Shown here one piece after another: positions 16,991 through 25,811 of a DNA stretch of 54,858 nucleotides. Below the pieces are notes generated by a model. That model searched no databases, was not told the DNA's origin, and worked only from the letters and a program-made list of their open reading frames with translations. Every line of letters starts with the position of its first letter. The stretch's first letter is position 1. Source of the stretch: Bacillota bacterium (GTDB taxonomy: Bacteria > Bacillota > Sulfobacillia > Sulfobacillales > Sulfobacillaceae); NCBI GenBank assembly GCA_021799435.1, contig JAJZAN010000010.1, positions 1 to 54,858 on the forward strand, given 5' to 3'. Position numbers and translations under genes: made by a program.

Positions 16991-17920
16991 ATGATGCTAC
17001 GACACAAATTGGCTTTGCTGGGACTGGCGTCAGTTGCGGCTGTGGGGGTGGGGCCTTTGGCGTTTGCGGCGAATCCTGGAAACATCCAAGCTGGGTCAAC
17101 GGTTGTTGCATGGAAATATACCTACCAAGGAGGCGGAGTTGGGAATGTAGTTGTACTCTACTCGAATAATCAGCATGCCGCCCTTGGCTTTACTGGTTCG
17201 TGGGTATCAAATTCTACAACGTGGACTAACTTGGATTCGGTGGCACCGCTTTTGGCTGCAGTCAAACACGGTTATGCGTACCAAGTGGCGGGAGCCTTTC
17301 CGAGTGGCATTGGATTACAATATTCGTCCGATGTCGCCGCGGCGATGACCGTTCAAAACTTCAACCCATCTGAGGTCGGAGGGCAGCCGTTGGCCCCATC
17401 GTCTAGCGTGCTAACTAGCTCAACCGAGTCGTGGCTGACTTCATCTGGCTGGGGAAGCGCTCTGACATCGTATCAAGCTTCGCAGACTAGCACTAGCACC
17501 ACGCCGACTACCCAGCAATCAACACCGCCATCGTCGCAGGCGCAACCGACTACGACACAAACCTCCCAACCGCCGACTACGAAGTCAACCTCAACGTCCG
17601 TTGTCCCGAAGTCGTCGACAACGCCCGTTGCACCGCACACAAGCCAAGCTACGACTCCAAAGTCCTTGCCTGTGACCACGAAGACAACCCCGGTGGCGCT
17701 TACGCCATCGTCAACCAGCCCCAGCGCTTCGGTGCCGTTGCCGCCGACGACTCCGTATTTGGCCCACCATCATGTTGCGCGGTCGCATGCGGTTGTCGCG
17801 GGCGCTGCGGTTCACCACAAGGCAAGCCACCATCACGCCGCGAACCCGTGGCCGTGGATTGTCGGAGGGATTGTAGTGGTAGGCGGCGGGCTTATCCTCT
17901 TCGCGCGGCGGCGAGCCTGA
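16991..17920 (+). CDS. Secreted surface protein with Thr/Ser/Pro stalk, 309 aa
   Basis: Signal peptide at residues 1-27 (basic start, hydrophobic core, PLAFAAN). A globular region of about 130 residues is followed by about 100 residues rich in Thr, Ser, Pro and Gln, a His-rich patch (HHHVARSHAV...HHKASHHHA), and a C-terminal membrane helix ending FARRRA. The anchor resembles sortase substrates but there is no LPXTG. Ribosome site AAAGGAGG. It is likely anchored in the membrane and spans the wall; function unknown. Confidence 0.7.
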   Translation: MMLRHKLALLGLASVAAVGVGPLAFAANPGNIQAGSTVVAWKYTYQGGGVGNVVVLYSNNQHAALGFTGSWVSNSTTWTNLDSVAPLLAAVKHGYAYQVAGAFPSGIGLQYSSDVAAAMTVQNFNPSEVGGQPLAPSSSVLTSSTESWLTSSGWGSALTSYQASQTSTSTTPTTQQSTPPSSQAQPTTTQTSQPPTTKSTSTSVVPKSSTTPVAPHTSQATTPKSLPVTTKTTPVALTPSSTSPSASVPLPPTTPYLAHHHVARSHAVVAGAAVHHKASHHHAANPWPWIVGGIVVVGGGLILFARRRA

Positions 17921-18018
17921 CCGTCTGTTTTTCACGAGCACGCACGTAACATAGAGTATGTTTGCGATCATCACGATAGGCGCAAGTGGCTTTGGTGACT
18001 AGGGACGGAGGAATGACA

Positions 18019-20286
18019 GTGCCAAGCTGGAGACGAGGAGCAGGAATCGTGGGTGCAGTCGCCGTGGGCCTCATGGTCGCCGGCGTTACGTTTGCGGCGA
18101 ATATTCCCACCTTTGATGTGGGGGTGTCACGAACACGGACGGTAGATAGTACGGCACTGGCCAACAGCTATATCCGGTCAACGCCGTTTTATGTCCCCAT
18201 CACAGGCCAGCAAAGCTATTCGACGCCTGTTGTGGTCGGTTCGGATTTGTATCAGTACACCTTTACCTCGGCGGGGCAGGGCACCCTCTGGGAGTTTGCT
18301 ATGACCGCTCCGTCCAATGCGTGCTTTAGCGGTGGGAATACCTGTTCGGTGTCGTGGTCGCCCGTGCAAAAATATACCTGGGATCCCGGCTGGTCCAACG
18401 GCATTAACCAAGCGGGCGGAGCCAGTTCGCCAACGATAGCCCAGGGGTACACGGCCATCGCTGTTGGCACAAATACCTATAGTTGGCCCACTGGCGCGTC
18501 TCAATCCACGGAACAATCATGGAACATTACAGGGAACCCAGGTCAAAAGATATATCAAATTGATGAAGCTCCGCTAATTACGCCTTCTCTTCCGGCTTCT
18601 GGACTCAATACGACCACATTGCAAACAGAAAGATGGAATTCGCCTTATGCCGTGGTGGGAAGTTGGGATGGCGGCGTGGTGGCTTATCCGGTGGATGCGC
18701 CATCTGGCGTTGTCCCTAACATTACTAAGTACTACACCTACCAAGACTTCCACCACACGGGCTCCTATATCACCTCTTCTCCAACATGGGACAGTGCCAA
18801 CAATACTGTGCTGTTCGGTATCGCCGTGCCGAGCACCACGGGCCATCATCCCCGCGTGGTAGACTTCAACCCCGTCACGGGGGCGCATTCCTATTTTGGC
18901 TCGGGTACGATTAAGGCCAGCGTCGATTCCTCGGTTGCGATTGGGCCAAACGGGAATATCTATGTGCCGGACCAATCGGGGGGCGTCTACGAATTCTCTC
19001 CGAGCGGGAGTCTCATCGCGCAGAATCAGCAATTCGCCGAGGGCGGACTGAACATCTCTGACCTTGCGGTATCGAGTCACGCGGTCTATGCGGTGGGGAA
19101 CAAGCTGAGCGTCTTAGCCTCGATGCAGTTAGGGAACCTCTCAACCAATTGGGAGGACAGCAACCTAGGAACCGGCTTATTCTCTCCATCGGTGGTGGAC
19201 AACGGCAATGCCGATCTGATTTTCATCACCGGCGCGAGCAAGATGTACGCGATTACACAAAACGGAAAAGTCTTTCAAGGGGCCGGTTCACCGACGCCAA
19301 GTTGGGTTTCCACCATCGCGGACGCAGGCCCCGACCATTGGCTCATCACGTGGACCAACAGCGATCCCGCGCATCAGAGCGCATTAGAAGTGTGGGAGCC
19401 GATGAACTATCAAATCACGGCCTGGACCAACCCGCAACAAGCCGTACCAGGCCAGTCGATCACGCTTTACGTGGTACCCAGTCCTCAAGGTGTGACCCAG
19501 CAAGTGTCCGCCGTGGTGCCGGGCTATAGTGGCGGAACGGAAACACTGCAACTTCAGCATCAATCACCAAGCGGATGGGAGATTACATTCCCCGCTCCGC
19601 AAAATCCGGGCACGTATACGATTCCTGTGAGCGCATCGACGCGGCCGGCCTTGGGCCTCTTGCAGAACGCGACGGCCACCGCCAAGGTCGACGTTACCAT
19701 TACAGTCACGGCGAACCCGGGCAATAGCGGAACGCCTACGGCGTCAGGCAATTTGACGTTGCAGAGCTATGGGCTATCCAATTTGACGCACTTGCATCCG
19801 GCGGGCACCACGAAGCTCGGGGATACCATTGTGGCCACGCTGACCATCCCCCGAAGTCAGCTGAGCATTCCGTCGGGGACAACACTGGTGAACGCTGCCA
19901 TCACACAGGCCACGCTCACCCAGCCTTACGGGGAGACAGACTTTACGGCGACCAGCAATTCCATCATCGTCTCGCGGCAAGACAGCATGACTCCAAACGG
20001 GCTAACCGCCACGACCAAGTTCCTCGAAAACTGGTCCGGATTCCCGCCACCGATACCCCCTCAAACCCAAACGTGGTCGGGCAATATCACGGTCGATTGG
20101 ACCGTGCAGGGGCGATATAGCTATCACGTCTCGGTGCAATCCTGTTCCGCGCCGAACCAATGCACGACAACGGTGGAGACGCGCTATCGGACCTTTACCA
20201 TTTCTGGGACGGCCAGTGCGCCGCTTGTGGTCACCGGGACAGATTGGTACATCATTGGGACCCAAGTAGGGGGCTCCAACCTCTAA
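18019..20286 (+). CDS. Large secreted propeller-type surface protein, 755 aa
   Basis: Signal peptide GIVGAVAVGLMVAGVTFAAN near the N-terminus. Residues about 50-480 contain repeated strand patterns such as SSVAIGPNGNIYVPD, typical of PQQ/NHL-type propellers; Ig-like domains fill the rest. The GTG at 18019 is preferred because GGAGG stands six bases upstream, while the ATG at 18013 is too close. No anchor motif is visible, so it may associate with the pilus. Last gene of the surface locus; a good terminator follows. Confidence 0.65.
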   Translation: MPSWRRGAGIVGAVAVGLMVAGVTFAANIPTFDVGVSRTRTVDSTALANSYIRSTPFYVPITGQQSYSTPVVVGSDLYQYTFTSAGQGTLWEFAMTAPSNACFSGGNTCSVSWSPVQKYTWDPGWSNGINQAGGASSPTIAQGYTAIAVGTNTYSWPTGASQSTEQSWNITGNPGQKIYQIDEAPLITPSLPASGLNTTTLQTERWNSPYAVVGSWDGGVVAYPVDAPSGVVPNITKYYTYQDFHHTGSYITSSPTWDSANNTVLFGIAVPSTTGHHPRVVDFNPVTGAHSYFGSGTIKASVDSSVAIGPNGNIYVPDQSGGVYEFSPSGSLIAQNQQFAEGGLNISDLAVSSHAVYAVGNKLSVLASMQLGNLSTNWEDSNLGTGLFSPSVVDNGNADLIFITGASKMYAITQNGKVFQGAGSPTPSWVSTIADAGPDHWLITWTNSDPAHQSALEVWEPMNYQITAWTNPQQAVPGQSITLYVVPSPQGVTQQVSAVVPGYSGGTETLQLQHQSPSGWEITFPAPQNPGTYTIPVSASTRPALGLLQNATATAKVDVTITVTANPGNSGTPTASGNLTLQSYGLSNLTHLHPAGTTKLGDTIVATLTIPRSQLSIPSGTTLVNAAITQATLTQPYGETDFTATSNSIIVSRQDSMTPNGLTATTKFLENWSGFPPPIPPQTQTWSGNITVDWTVQGRYSYHVSVQSCSAPNQCTTTVETRYRTFTISGTASAPLVVTGTDWYIIGTQVGGSNL

Positions 20287-20312
20287 GCGCGGTTGGACGA
20301 CAGAAAACGGTC

Positions 20313-20345
20313 AAGGGAGCGACGGATTGGCTCTCGCTCCCTTTT
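20313..20345 (+). terminator. Intrinsic terminator of the surface-protein locus
   Basis: 10-bp stem AAGGGAGCGA/TCGCTCCCTT with a TTTT run. Confidence 0.85.
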
Positions 20346-20390
20346 CTGCGATTCTGGGGTCTCTAAAGCCGTTGCCGGCAAGATGCGTCC

Positions 20391-21065
20391 TCAGATCAAG
20401 GCGCCTAACGAGGCTGGTTCCTCTTGGGGCCTCGCATACAAATACCCTTGAAAATGATAAATGCCCAGTTCCTGTAGCCAAGACGCCTGTTCAGAAGTTT
20501 CGACGGCCTCTGCGATAAGCAGCACGCCTCGATCTTTGGCATACAGCATCACGCTGCGCAGGGCGTGCTCGTTGCGGCGTGTTGGCTTAGTAACACGGGC
20601 ATCCAGCTTGATGATGTCGGGGGTAAAGTGTCGTAGGGCCTGCCACGTGCGGGAAGTCTGACCAATGTCGTCGAATGCGATGGTAAATCCAAGAGTGCGG
20701 AGCTGTTTCAAGCGGTCAAGAGTGTTGGCCGCCCACGGCAACTCCAGTAGTTCCCAGACAACGGGCGGATTTGGGGGCAATCGGTCAATCCAGTCCCAAA
20801 ACTCGGCGGTCTCTAACGTTTCCGGAAAGACATTAAGGTGGAGTTTGGCGCCACCTACCAGCGTCGGTCGATGCATCCAAGCTGAGTTCATGCACGAAAG
20901 ATCCGACCATGTGAGCGTGCCGTTTTGCCGCTGGATTCGAAATGCTTCGGCGGGAGTGTTGTGCTCTGGTTTCCAGAGTGCCTCATAGCTAACAATCGCG
21001 GGCGCCTTGCTCGAAGAATGGAAAACGATGGGCTGAAAGACCATGGACTGGCTGACCAATTTCAT
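20391..21065 (-). CDS. EAL-domain cyclic-di-GMP phosphodiesterase, 224 aa
   Basis: A stand-alone EAL domain covering the whole protein. Visible motifs: YEALWKP (EAL), LHLNVFPE (Asn), IAFDDIG (the DDFG-type Asp pair), IIKLD, IAEAVET (Glu) and FQGYLYARP (QGY). These are the main metal and catalytic positions, so it is probably active and hydrolyses c-di-GMP to pGpG. There is no sensor domain. It is transcribed against the pilus genes; since c-di-GMP commonly controls adhesion, it may tune pilus use (inference). AGGAGG lies upstream of the ATG. Confidence 0.85.
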   Translation of the reverse strand: MKLVSQSMVFQPIVFHSSSKAPAIVSYEALWKPEHNTPAEAFRIQRQNGTLTWSDLSCMNSAWMHRPTLVGGAKLHLNVFPETLETAEFWDWIDRLPPNPPVVWELLELPWAANTLDRLKQLRTLGFTIAFDDIGQTSRTWQALRHFTPDIIKLDARVTKPTRRNEHALRSVMLYAKDRGVLLIAEAVETSEQASWLQELGIYHFQGYLYARPQEEPASLGALI

Positions 21066-21107
21066 CGAAAGACTGGCCTCCTGCTAGGGTTTGTCTAAAT
21101 GATAGCA

Positions 21108-21113
21108 TATAAT
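21108..21113 (+). promoter_or_regulatory. -10 box placing the mRNA start at the ATG (leaderless)
   Basis: TATAAT ends six bases before the ATG at 21120, so the expected transcription start coincides with the start codon. No ribosome site is present. Confidence 0.5.
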
Positions 21114-21119
21114 AAATTT

Positions 21120-22661
21120 ATGCAACAAATCGTAGACAATAGAGACGGAAAAGTACCAACTATAGACACAGTGGCCTCGGAGCCTCGAACCTCGGCGGGA
21201 TTGCCGTGGTATCTCTTCATGGCGGGATTGGGGATGGTGGTGGCGGTGGCCATTTCCCCCCTACATCAGGGTATAACCGGGGACGCACTCTGGCACATTG
21301 CGGACGGGCGTTGGATACTTCATCATCACCGGCTGCCGCGCGTCAACCCATTCGGATGGAGCACCGGAAAAACCCCGTGGATCAATATCGAGTGGGGATG
21401 GGACGTTGCGACGGCGTTGTTGATAGGGACGCTCGGCAAGACCGGACTCATGGTGTGGCTTGGGCTCACCATGGCCGCGATAGTGTGGGCTCAGCGCAAG
21501 CGGTGGAACACGCTCGGCATCACTACGGCCGGCCAAGGAGATTGGATTGCACTGACGATTCTTGGCGTATCGGCGTTTTGGGCATGGAGGCCTCAACTCG
21601 TCAGCTACGCAATGGTCCCGGTGTGGCTCTTGACAGTAGAGTCGGCAGAATCCAATATCCGGCGTCTCTGGATGCTGGTGCCAGAACTGCTGATTTGGGA
21701 AACCTTTCACGGCGGATATCTCCTCGGTCTGATAACCTTCGGTCTTTGGCTGGCAAACCGGGCATGGCCCGGGGCGAAGTCGATGACGCGGAGGGACTGG
21801 ATTCACGTGGCTGGCGTTGCGGCCGCATTGGGCCTGGCGCTCGGCGCGACACCATGGGGATGGGGCGGCGTAGTTCATGCTATCTGGGAGGCCCACAATC
21901 CCGTCATTGCGGCATCTATTGTGGAATGGCAATCGCCAAGTTTTCATCAGTTATGGTGGATAGGCGCATTGGGATTGCCGACCGTCGCCGTGGCGGTGCG
22001 TACATGGATATATCCAGATACCAAGAAGAGAATTTCCCGTTTCCACTGGATAACATGGGCGGCGATGCTGGCAAGCACCCTGTTAGCCCTACGAAACTAT
22101 CCATTCTTCGTGGAACAAACTGCCGTTGTGGGTGCCGGAATAGGACTGTGGAACCCGCAGAAGAACATAAAGATGCCGGGATGGCTTGCGGCCCTCCTCT
22201 TGATCGCCTTCGGTGCGGCTGCGTCTCCTTTCGTGCGGCCATGGCTGACTGTCAATACGGGCGTGCCAACAGCGGTAGTAGCCCAACTCAAAGCCCACCC
22301 AGGGCGTATCGTGAACGGGTATCGGATTGGCGACGGCCTAGTCTACGACGGAATTCCGGATAGTTTGGACGGCCGCACAGATCTATTTATCGAAGCGCAC
22401 AACTGGTTTCAAACCAGCGTGAATGCAGAGCATGGGATGGATTCTTGGCCGAAGCTACGGCGGTGGTTGGATAAAGAGCACGTGACCTACGTTCTATGGT
22501 CGACGAGTGATGTGGGGACGCAGGAGATGCTCGGACGTCGGGGAGTGCGTGTGTTGTATCATAGTCGAAAAGTTATCTTGCTCGCGGTTAGGCCGGTTCC
22601 GCGCCAACACACGCTTATCCCGTGCTATGATTGCGTTTTGGACGCGAATGTCCCACACTAA
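21120..22661 (+). CDS. Polytopic membrane protein, 513 aa
   Basis: About ten hydrophobic segments follow a polar N-terminus. Near residue 60, GITGDALWHIADGRWILHHH and INIEWGWDVATALL resemble the conserved first-loop block of GT-C-like membrane proteins of unknown function (Asp-x2-WH...G pattern). The C-terminal 120 residues are extracytoplasmic (GRIVNGYRIGDGLVYDG). I infer a membrane-bound glycosyl or lipid-linked transferase, not proven. Chosen start ATG 21120 implies a leaderless mRNA. Confidence 0.6.
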   Translation: MQQIVDNRDGKVPTIDTVASEPRTSAGLPWYLFMAGLGMVVAVAISPLHQGITGDALWHIADGRWILHHHRLPRVNPFGWSTGKTPWINIEWGWDVATALLIGTLGKTGLMVWLGLTMAAIVWAQRKRWNTLGITTAGQGDWIALTILGVSAFWAWRPQLVSYAMVPVWLLTVESAESNIRRLWMLVPELLIWETFHGGYLLGLITFGLWLANRAWPGAKSMTRRDWIHVAGVAAALGLALGATPWGWGGVVHAIWEAHNPVIAASIVEWQSPSFHQLWWIGALGLPTVAVAVRTWIYPDTKKRISRFHWITWAAMLASTLLALRNYPFFVEQTAVVGAGIGLWNPQKNIKMPGWLAALLLIAFGAAASPFVRPWLTVNTGVPTAVVAQLKAHPGRIVNGYRIGDGLVYDGIPDSLDGRTDLFIEAHNWFQTSVNAEHGMDSWPKLRRWLDKEHVTYVLWSTSDVGTQEMLGRRGVRVLYHSRKVILLAVRPVPRQHTLIPCYDCVLDANVPH

Positions 22662-22892
22662 AGATGGTTCCCAGTTACACTTCTATCCTCCTGCCGTTCT
22701 ATACGACAGCGAGAAGCTTTTGGTGGTACGCTGCCAAAAGAATCCCGATGCACGATTGCGATTGTGTATTGGCATAAGTCGAACCGAACCAAGACATGGA
22801 TGCAAAAACCCCCTCAAAGGGCAAATGGCGCTGCTCAGAACGGTTGCCGTTATGGGTCTGGACGAAAGTCTGGGCCCTTTTGTTATCTACAG

Positions 22893-22921
22893 TTGCAATT
22901 TCGGTAACGTGGATGTATAAT
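22893..22921 (+). promoter_or_regulatory. Sigma-A-type promoter of the AAA+ gene
   Basis: TTGCAA, 17-bp spacer, TATAAT: near-consensus. The interval 22662-22892 holds no convincing gene. Confidence 0.8.
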
Positions 22922-22946
22922 CAGGGCCAACAAGGAGGTGGAAGCG

Positions 22947-24500
22947 ATGGCTGCGTGGCCGGAGTGGGATCGACTGGTGGCGACCTACAAAAGTGGTGTC
23001 TCACTGGCATTTTTGGAGGCCAGTGATTGGACCCGGGCGGTAGAAGGGGCGCGCAACGTTGGTGCCAATTCTGGCCATGCTGTGCTCTCGTGGAAGCCTG
23101 GATGGCCTACGTTTACCGCGTATGGGCCTACGAAACCCAAGACGTGGCAGACCCTCTCTCAGACGCGCGGCGAACTGGTCGGAGATACGACTGTCGTCAT
23201 TATGCTGAATGGCCTGCGAACCATTCACTGGGCTGACGAGACGAAGCCAGTCTGGATTGTGATCGAAGGACTGGAGCACTATTGGAAACAACCGAGCATA
23301 GTCTTTGCCCTGCTGTCCCTGCAGGAAACGCTTGTAGCGACTCGCGCGCCGGTTATGGTCATCGTATTGGTGTCCGATGCCGGGAAGCTTCCGGTGGAGT
23401 TGGCCCACGCGGGCCCTGTCATTCGGATATCGCGGCCTAGTAAGCACGAGGCGATTTTGCTCCTGCAAGATTTGGTCAAGAGAAACCATGATGTGGCCCA
23501 TGACGAGATCAGCGAATTGCAATGGGGAGAGTTGGCCGACGCAGTGGCGGGACTGACTGGGTGGGAGATTCGGCGGGCAGGTGCTATGAGCTTGCACACA
23601 TTGAAGCGATTGGACACCGAGTTTCTGGCGCGCTTCAAGGCCGATGCACTGTCGCAATCTGGTGTGCTTGAACTGGTACCTTCAGTTGGCTCCCTTGACG
23701 ACATCGGGGGATTGGATGCGCTGAAGCGGTGGGCGCTCGTTCGCCGACGTGCGTTCGGTGCCGAGGCCAACACCTACGGGTTGCCAACACCGAAAGGGGT
23801 TCTCGCCTTGGGGCCGCCCGGCACCGGGAAGTCGCTGTTCGCAAAGGCCCTTAGCGCGGCTTGGAAGTTTCCGCTGCTGCGTTTGGATTTCGGGCGGATC
23901 TTCGGACCCTACGTTGGGCAATCGGAGGCCCAACTGCGCGATGCATTGGCCCAGGCCGAAGCTCATGCGCCGGTGGTGCTATGGATTGATGAGATTGAAA
24001 AGGGCATGGCGGGATCTGCGGGACCATCCGGCGATAGTGGAACAGCGCGTCGTATTCTCGGTTCGTTCCTAACATGGATGCAGGAGAAGACGGCACCAGT
24101 ATTCATTGTGGCCACGGCGAATGACATCAGTGGTCTTCCTCCTGAATTCTTGCGGAAGGGGCGTTTCGATGAAATCTTCTTCATCGACCTGCCTTCTGCA
24201 AAAGAGCGAGAAGCTATCTGGCGCTTGCACCTTGCTAAGCGGCGTGTTCCGCTGGAATCGGTTCCGCTCGACGAACTCGTAGCTGCCACTGAAGGATTCA
24301 CAGGTGCCGAGATCGAGCAGGCCATCATTGATGCGATGTACCAGGCGTTTGCCGACGACCGTTCGCCACAAATGATAGACTGGAACGACGCCATCCGGGA
24401 TGCACGGCCTATTGCGCGGGTTATGGTTGAGCAAATCGGACAGCTGCGGGACTGGGCGAAGGAACGCGCTCGATCAGCGTCCGGGACGGAGGGGGTCTAA
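22947..24500 (+). CDS. Ycf46-like AAA+ ATPase, 517 aa
   Basis: The N-terminal half (to about residue 240) is the divergent helical region of Ycf46-type proteins. The C-terminal AAA+ module has Walker A GPPGTGKS near residue 290, VGQSEAQLRDAL, Walker B VVLWIDEIEK, an ATAND sensor 1 and the RKGRFDEIFFIDLP arginine-finger segment. The family consists of remodelling ATPases of uncertain substrate. AAGGAGG precedes the ATG at 22947. It overlaps the next gene by one base, making a two-gene operon with an HTH protein. Confidence 0.85.
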   Translation: MAAWPEWDRLVATYKSGVSLAFLEASDWTRAVEGARNVGANSGHAVLSWKPGWPTFTAYGPTKPKTWQTLSQTRGELVGDTTVVIMLNGLRTIHWADETKPVWIVIEGLEHYWKQPSIVFALLSLQETLVATRAPVMVIVLVSDAGKLPVELAHAGPVIRISRPSKHEAILLLQDLVKRNHDVAHDEISELQWGELADAVAGLTGWEIRRAGAMSLHTLKRLDTEFLARFKADALSQSGVLELVPSVGSLDDIGGLDALKRWALVRRRAFGAEANTYGLPTPKGVLALGPPGTGKSLFAKALSAAWKFPLLRLDFGRIFGPYVGQSEAQLRDALAQAEAHAPVVLWIDEIEKGMAGSAGPSGDSGTARRILGSFLTWMQEKTAPVFIVATANDISGLPPEFLRKGRFDEIFFIDLPSAKEREAIWRLHLAKRRVPLESVPLDELVAATEGFTGAEIEQAIIDAMYQAFADDRSPQMIDWNDAIRDARPIARVMVEQIGQLRDWAKERARSASGTEGV

Positions 24501-24964
24501 TGGCTGACGGATGGCTAAATGTCGAAGACATTGCCAAAGCGGTAGGTGTGGACCGAATAACGGTCTATCGCTGGATCAACTCGGGATGGTTGCCAGCATC
24601 CAAACAGGGCCGACGTTGGGTAATTGCAGAGACATGGCTCGAATGGATAAAGCTGTGGCGTGACCATCAGACTCATGCGACGAAGGCCATCGGCTTTCGT
24701 CTTACTCCGGAACTGTACCAAATCCTGGCGGATTGGGCCGAGCGCGGGGGAATGACGGTGCAGAAAGCGGCTATCTGGCTCTGGATGCGTGGACTGGAGG
24801 CGGAAGGTAAAACGCCATCGGCCTACCCGTTCATGTTGGAGAATCCCGAGATTGAAACAGTCGTTCGGGACCATGCAGAAGCATGGAATGTAGACCTGCC
24901 GACCGCTGCGGCATGGCTCATTGTACGTGGAAGTGCCGTTGACCAAAGCTCGAGGAACGAATGA
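24500..24964 (+). CDS. MerR/excisionase-type helix-turn-helix protein, 154 aa
   Basis: Residues 5-50 form an HTH_17-like domain (LNVEDIAKAVGVDRITVYRW, then INSGWLPASKQGRRWVI), as in excisionases and small regulators. The remaining 100 residues are helical and include two short repeats ending in WMRGLEAEG and LIVRGSA, perhaps a ribbon-helix-helix-like pair. It may regulate or direct the AAA+ partner on DNA (inference). Confidence 0.7.
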   Translation: MADGWLNVEDIAKAVGVDRITVYRWINSGWLPASKQGRRWVIAETWLEWIKLWRDHQTHATKAIGFRLTPELYQILADWAERGGMTVQKAAIWLWMRGLEAEGKTPSAYPFMLENPEIETVVRDHAEAWNVDLPTAAAWLIVRGSAVDQSSRNE

Positions 24965-24977
24965 AGCACGATCAAGG

Positions 24978-24999
24978 GGCGGGGGAACCTCCCGCCTTT
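24978..24999 (+). terminator. Intrinsic terminator of the AAA+/HTH operon
   Basis: Stem GGCGGG/CCCGCC with a short loop and only TTT after it; weak tail. Confidence 0.55.
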
Positions 25000-25008
25000 G
25001 TCGTGGAA

Positions 25009-25038
25009 TTGACAACTCCTCAGGAATGTTGATACGCT
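25009..25038 (+). promoter_or_regulatory. Promoter of leader copy 1
   Basis: TTGACA at 25009-25014 and a -10 in GATACGCT (25031-25038). The same position in copies 2-4 reads TATATT, TATATT and TATTCT, so the -10 placement is supported by alignment of the family. Confidence 0.65.
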
Positions 25039-25044
25039 AAGAAT

Positions 25045-25238
25045 GTACCAAGAAAGACTTCTTCCCTCGCATGCCAATTCCGGCACCGAGATGCACCGCC
25101 AAGTACGCTTGGTGATGACTCCTACCTGACCCAAGGGTCTAGGGCTTTCCGAATCAACCCAAAAACCGAAAGCGCCTGCATAGGCATTAAATGACTCACA
25201 CAATAGCCCCTATGGGCCGTATTGTTGTGGGTTTTTTG
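25045..25238 (+). ncRNA. Repeated structured leader RNA, copy 1
   Basis: Conserved order in all full copies: pyrimidine-rich ACTTCTTxCCTC; hairpin 1 (here TGCC/GGCA); a GATGCAC or GACGCAT segment; hairpin 2 (here CCAAG-TACG-CTTGG); the block TGATGACTCCTAC; hairpin 3 (GACCC/GGGTC); then GGCTTTCC. Stem sequences differ between copies while pairing is kept, which is covariation-like support. It ends in a terminator, ACACAATA...TATTGTTGTG plus TTTTTT (to 25236), about 33 bases before the next start codon. I cannot match it to a known riboswitch; the TGATGACTCCTAC block alone recalls the 3' arm of fluoride riboswitches. Confidence 0.65.
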
Positions 25239-25270
25239 TGTTTTGCGGGCAAGAAAGTGAGGTCCATAAG

Positions 25271-25738
25271 ATGATTCTCACGTGGCTTCATGTCACTCTC
25301 TGGATCGCCAGCCATTACGTCTTGCCTATCGTGTTCGTCGGCATACCGTTGTGTCTGATCGGCGCACCAGTAGCGCTATGGCTTCTGGCCAAGTACGGGA
25401 CTCGATCCGGTCGTGAAGGAGCGGCAGAACAGCTTGAACTACTCCTTCTCTCGTTGGAAACTCCTGCTGAAAAACGCTATCGCGAATCCTTAGAGACCAA
25501 AACCTCCGAAAAATATCGTGATTCGGCCTTGCTGGACGCAATGCGGTCAATCAGACGGGTAAATCGGTGGTACAGCCGCCATACACGGAGGCTGCCGGCG
25601 TTTCTGAACGAGCTGACCGCACTCTGGATCATTGCCCATTACCACAACCTGCGAGTTGATGAGCGGTGGATGCGTATCGATCCAGCACAGCTTGTTCCGG
25701 CCAAGGTAATCGAAATCCGAACCCGGGCCCGTGCGTAG
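25271..25738 (+). CDS. Small membrane protein, 155 aa
   Basis: Not recognised. There are two hydrophobic stretches in residues 3-50, then a basic, charged cytoplasmic domain (ETPAEKRYRESLETK...SIRRVNRWYSRHTRR). It is the first gene after leader copy 1. The start ATG 25271 has AAAGTGAGG upstream. It may be co-transcribed with the MoxR/VWA genes that follow. Confidence 0.6.
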   Translation: MILTWLHVTLWIASHYVLPIVFVGIPLCLIGAPVALWLLAKYGTRSGREGAAEQLELLLLSLETPAEKRYRESLETKTSEKYRDSALLDAMRSIRRVNRWYSRHTRRLPAFLNELTALWIIAHYHNLRVDERWMRIDPAQLVPAKVIEIRTRARA

Positions 25739-25811
25739 ACACGCTGGGCTTCAAGAAGAGGTTAATCCCTAACCCCCTATTCCCTAAAACCCATATAAGG
25801 AGCGATGAGTT

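Noticed and set aside
16991-17920. Sortase-anchored LPXTG protein
   Set aside because: The C-terminus has a membrane helix and Arg tail, but no LPXTG-like motif precedes it.
21206-22363. Long alternative-frame ORF inside the polytopic membrane protein gene
   Set aside because: Arg/Gly-rich, without a ribosome site; a GC-driven shadow of the membrane-protein frame.
22796-23026. Small membrane protein ORF overlapping the AAA+ gene promoter
   Set aside because: It has no ribosome site, spans the strong promoter at 22893-22921 and runs out of frame into the AAA+ gene.
25045-25238. Fluoride riboswitch, because of TGATGACTCCTAC after hairpin 2
   Set aside because: The 5' GGxGATGGxxxTCxCC part of the fluoride aptamer is absent in every copy, and copy 4 changes the shared block. 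The downstream genes are not fluoride exporters.
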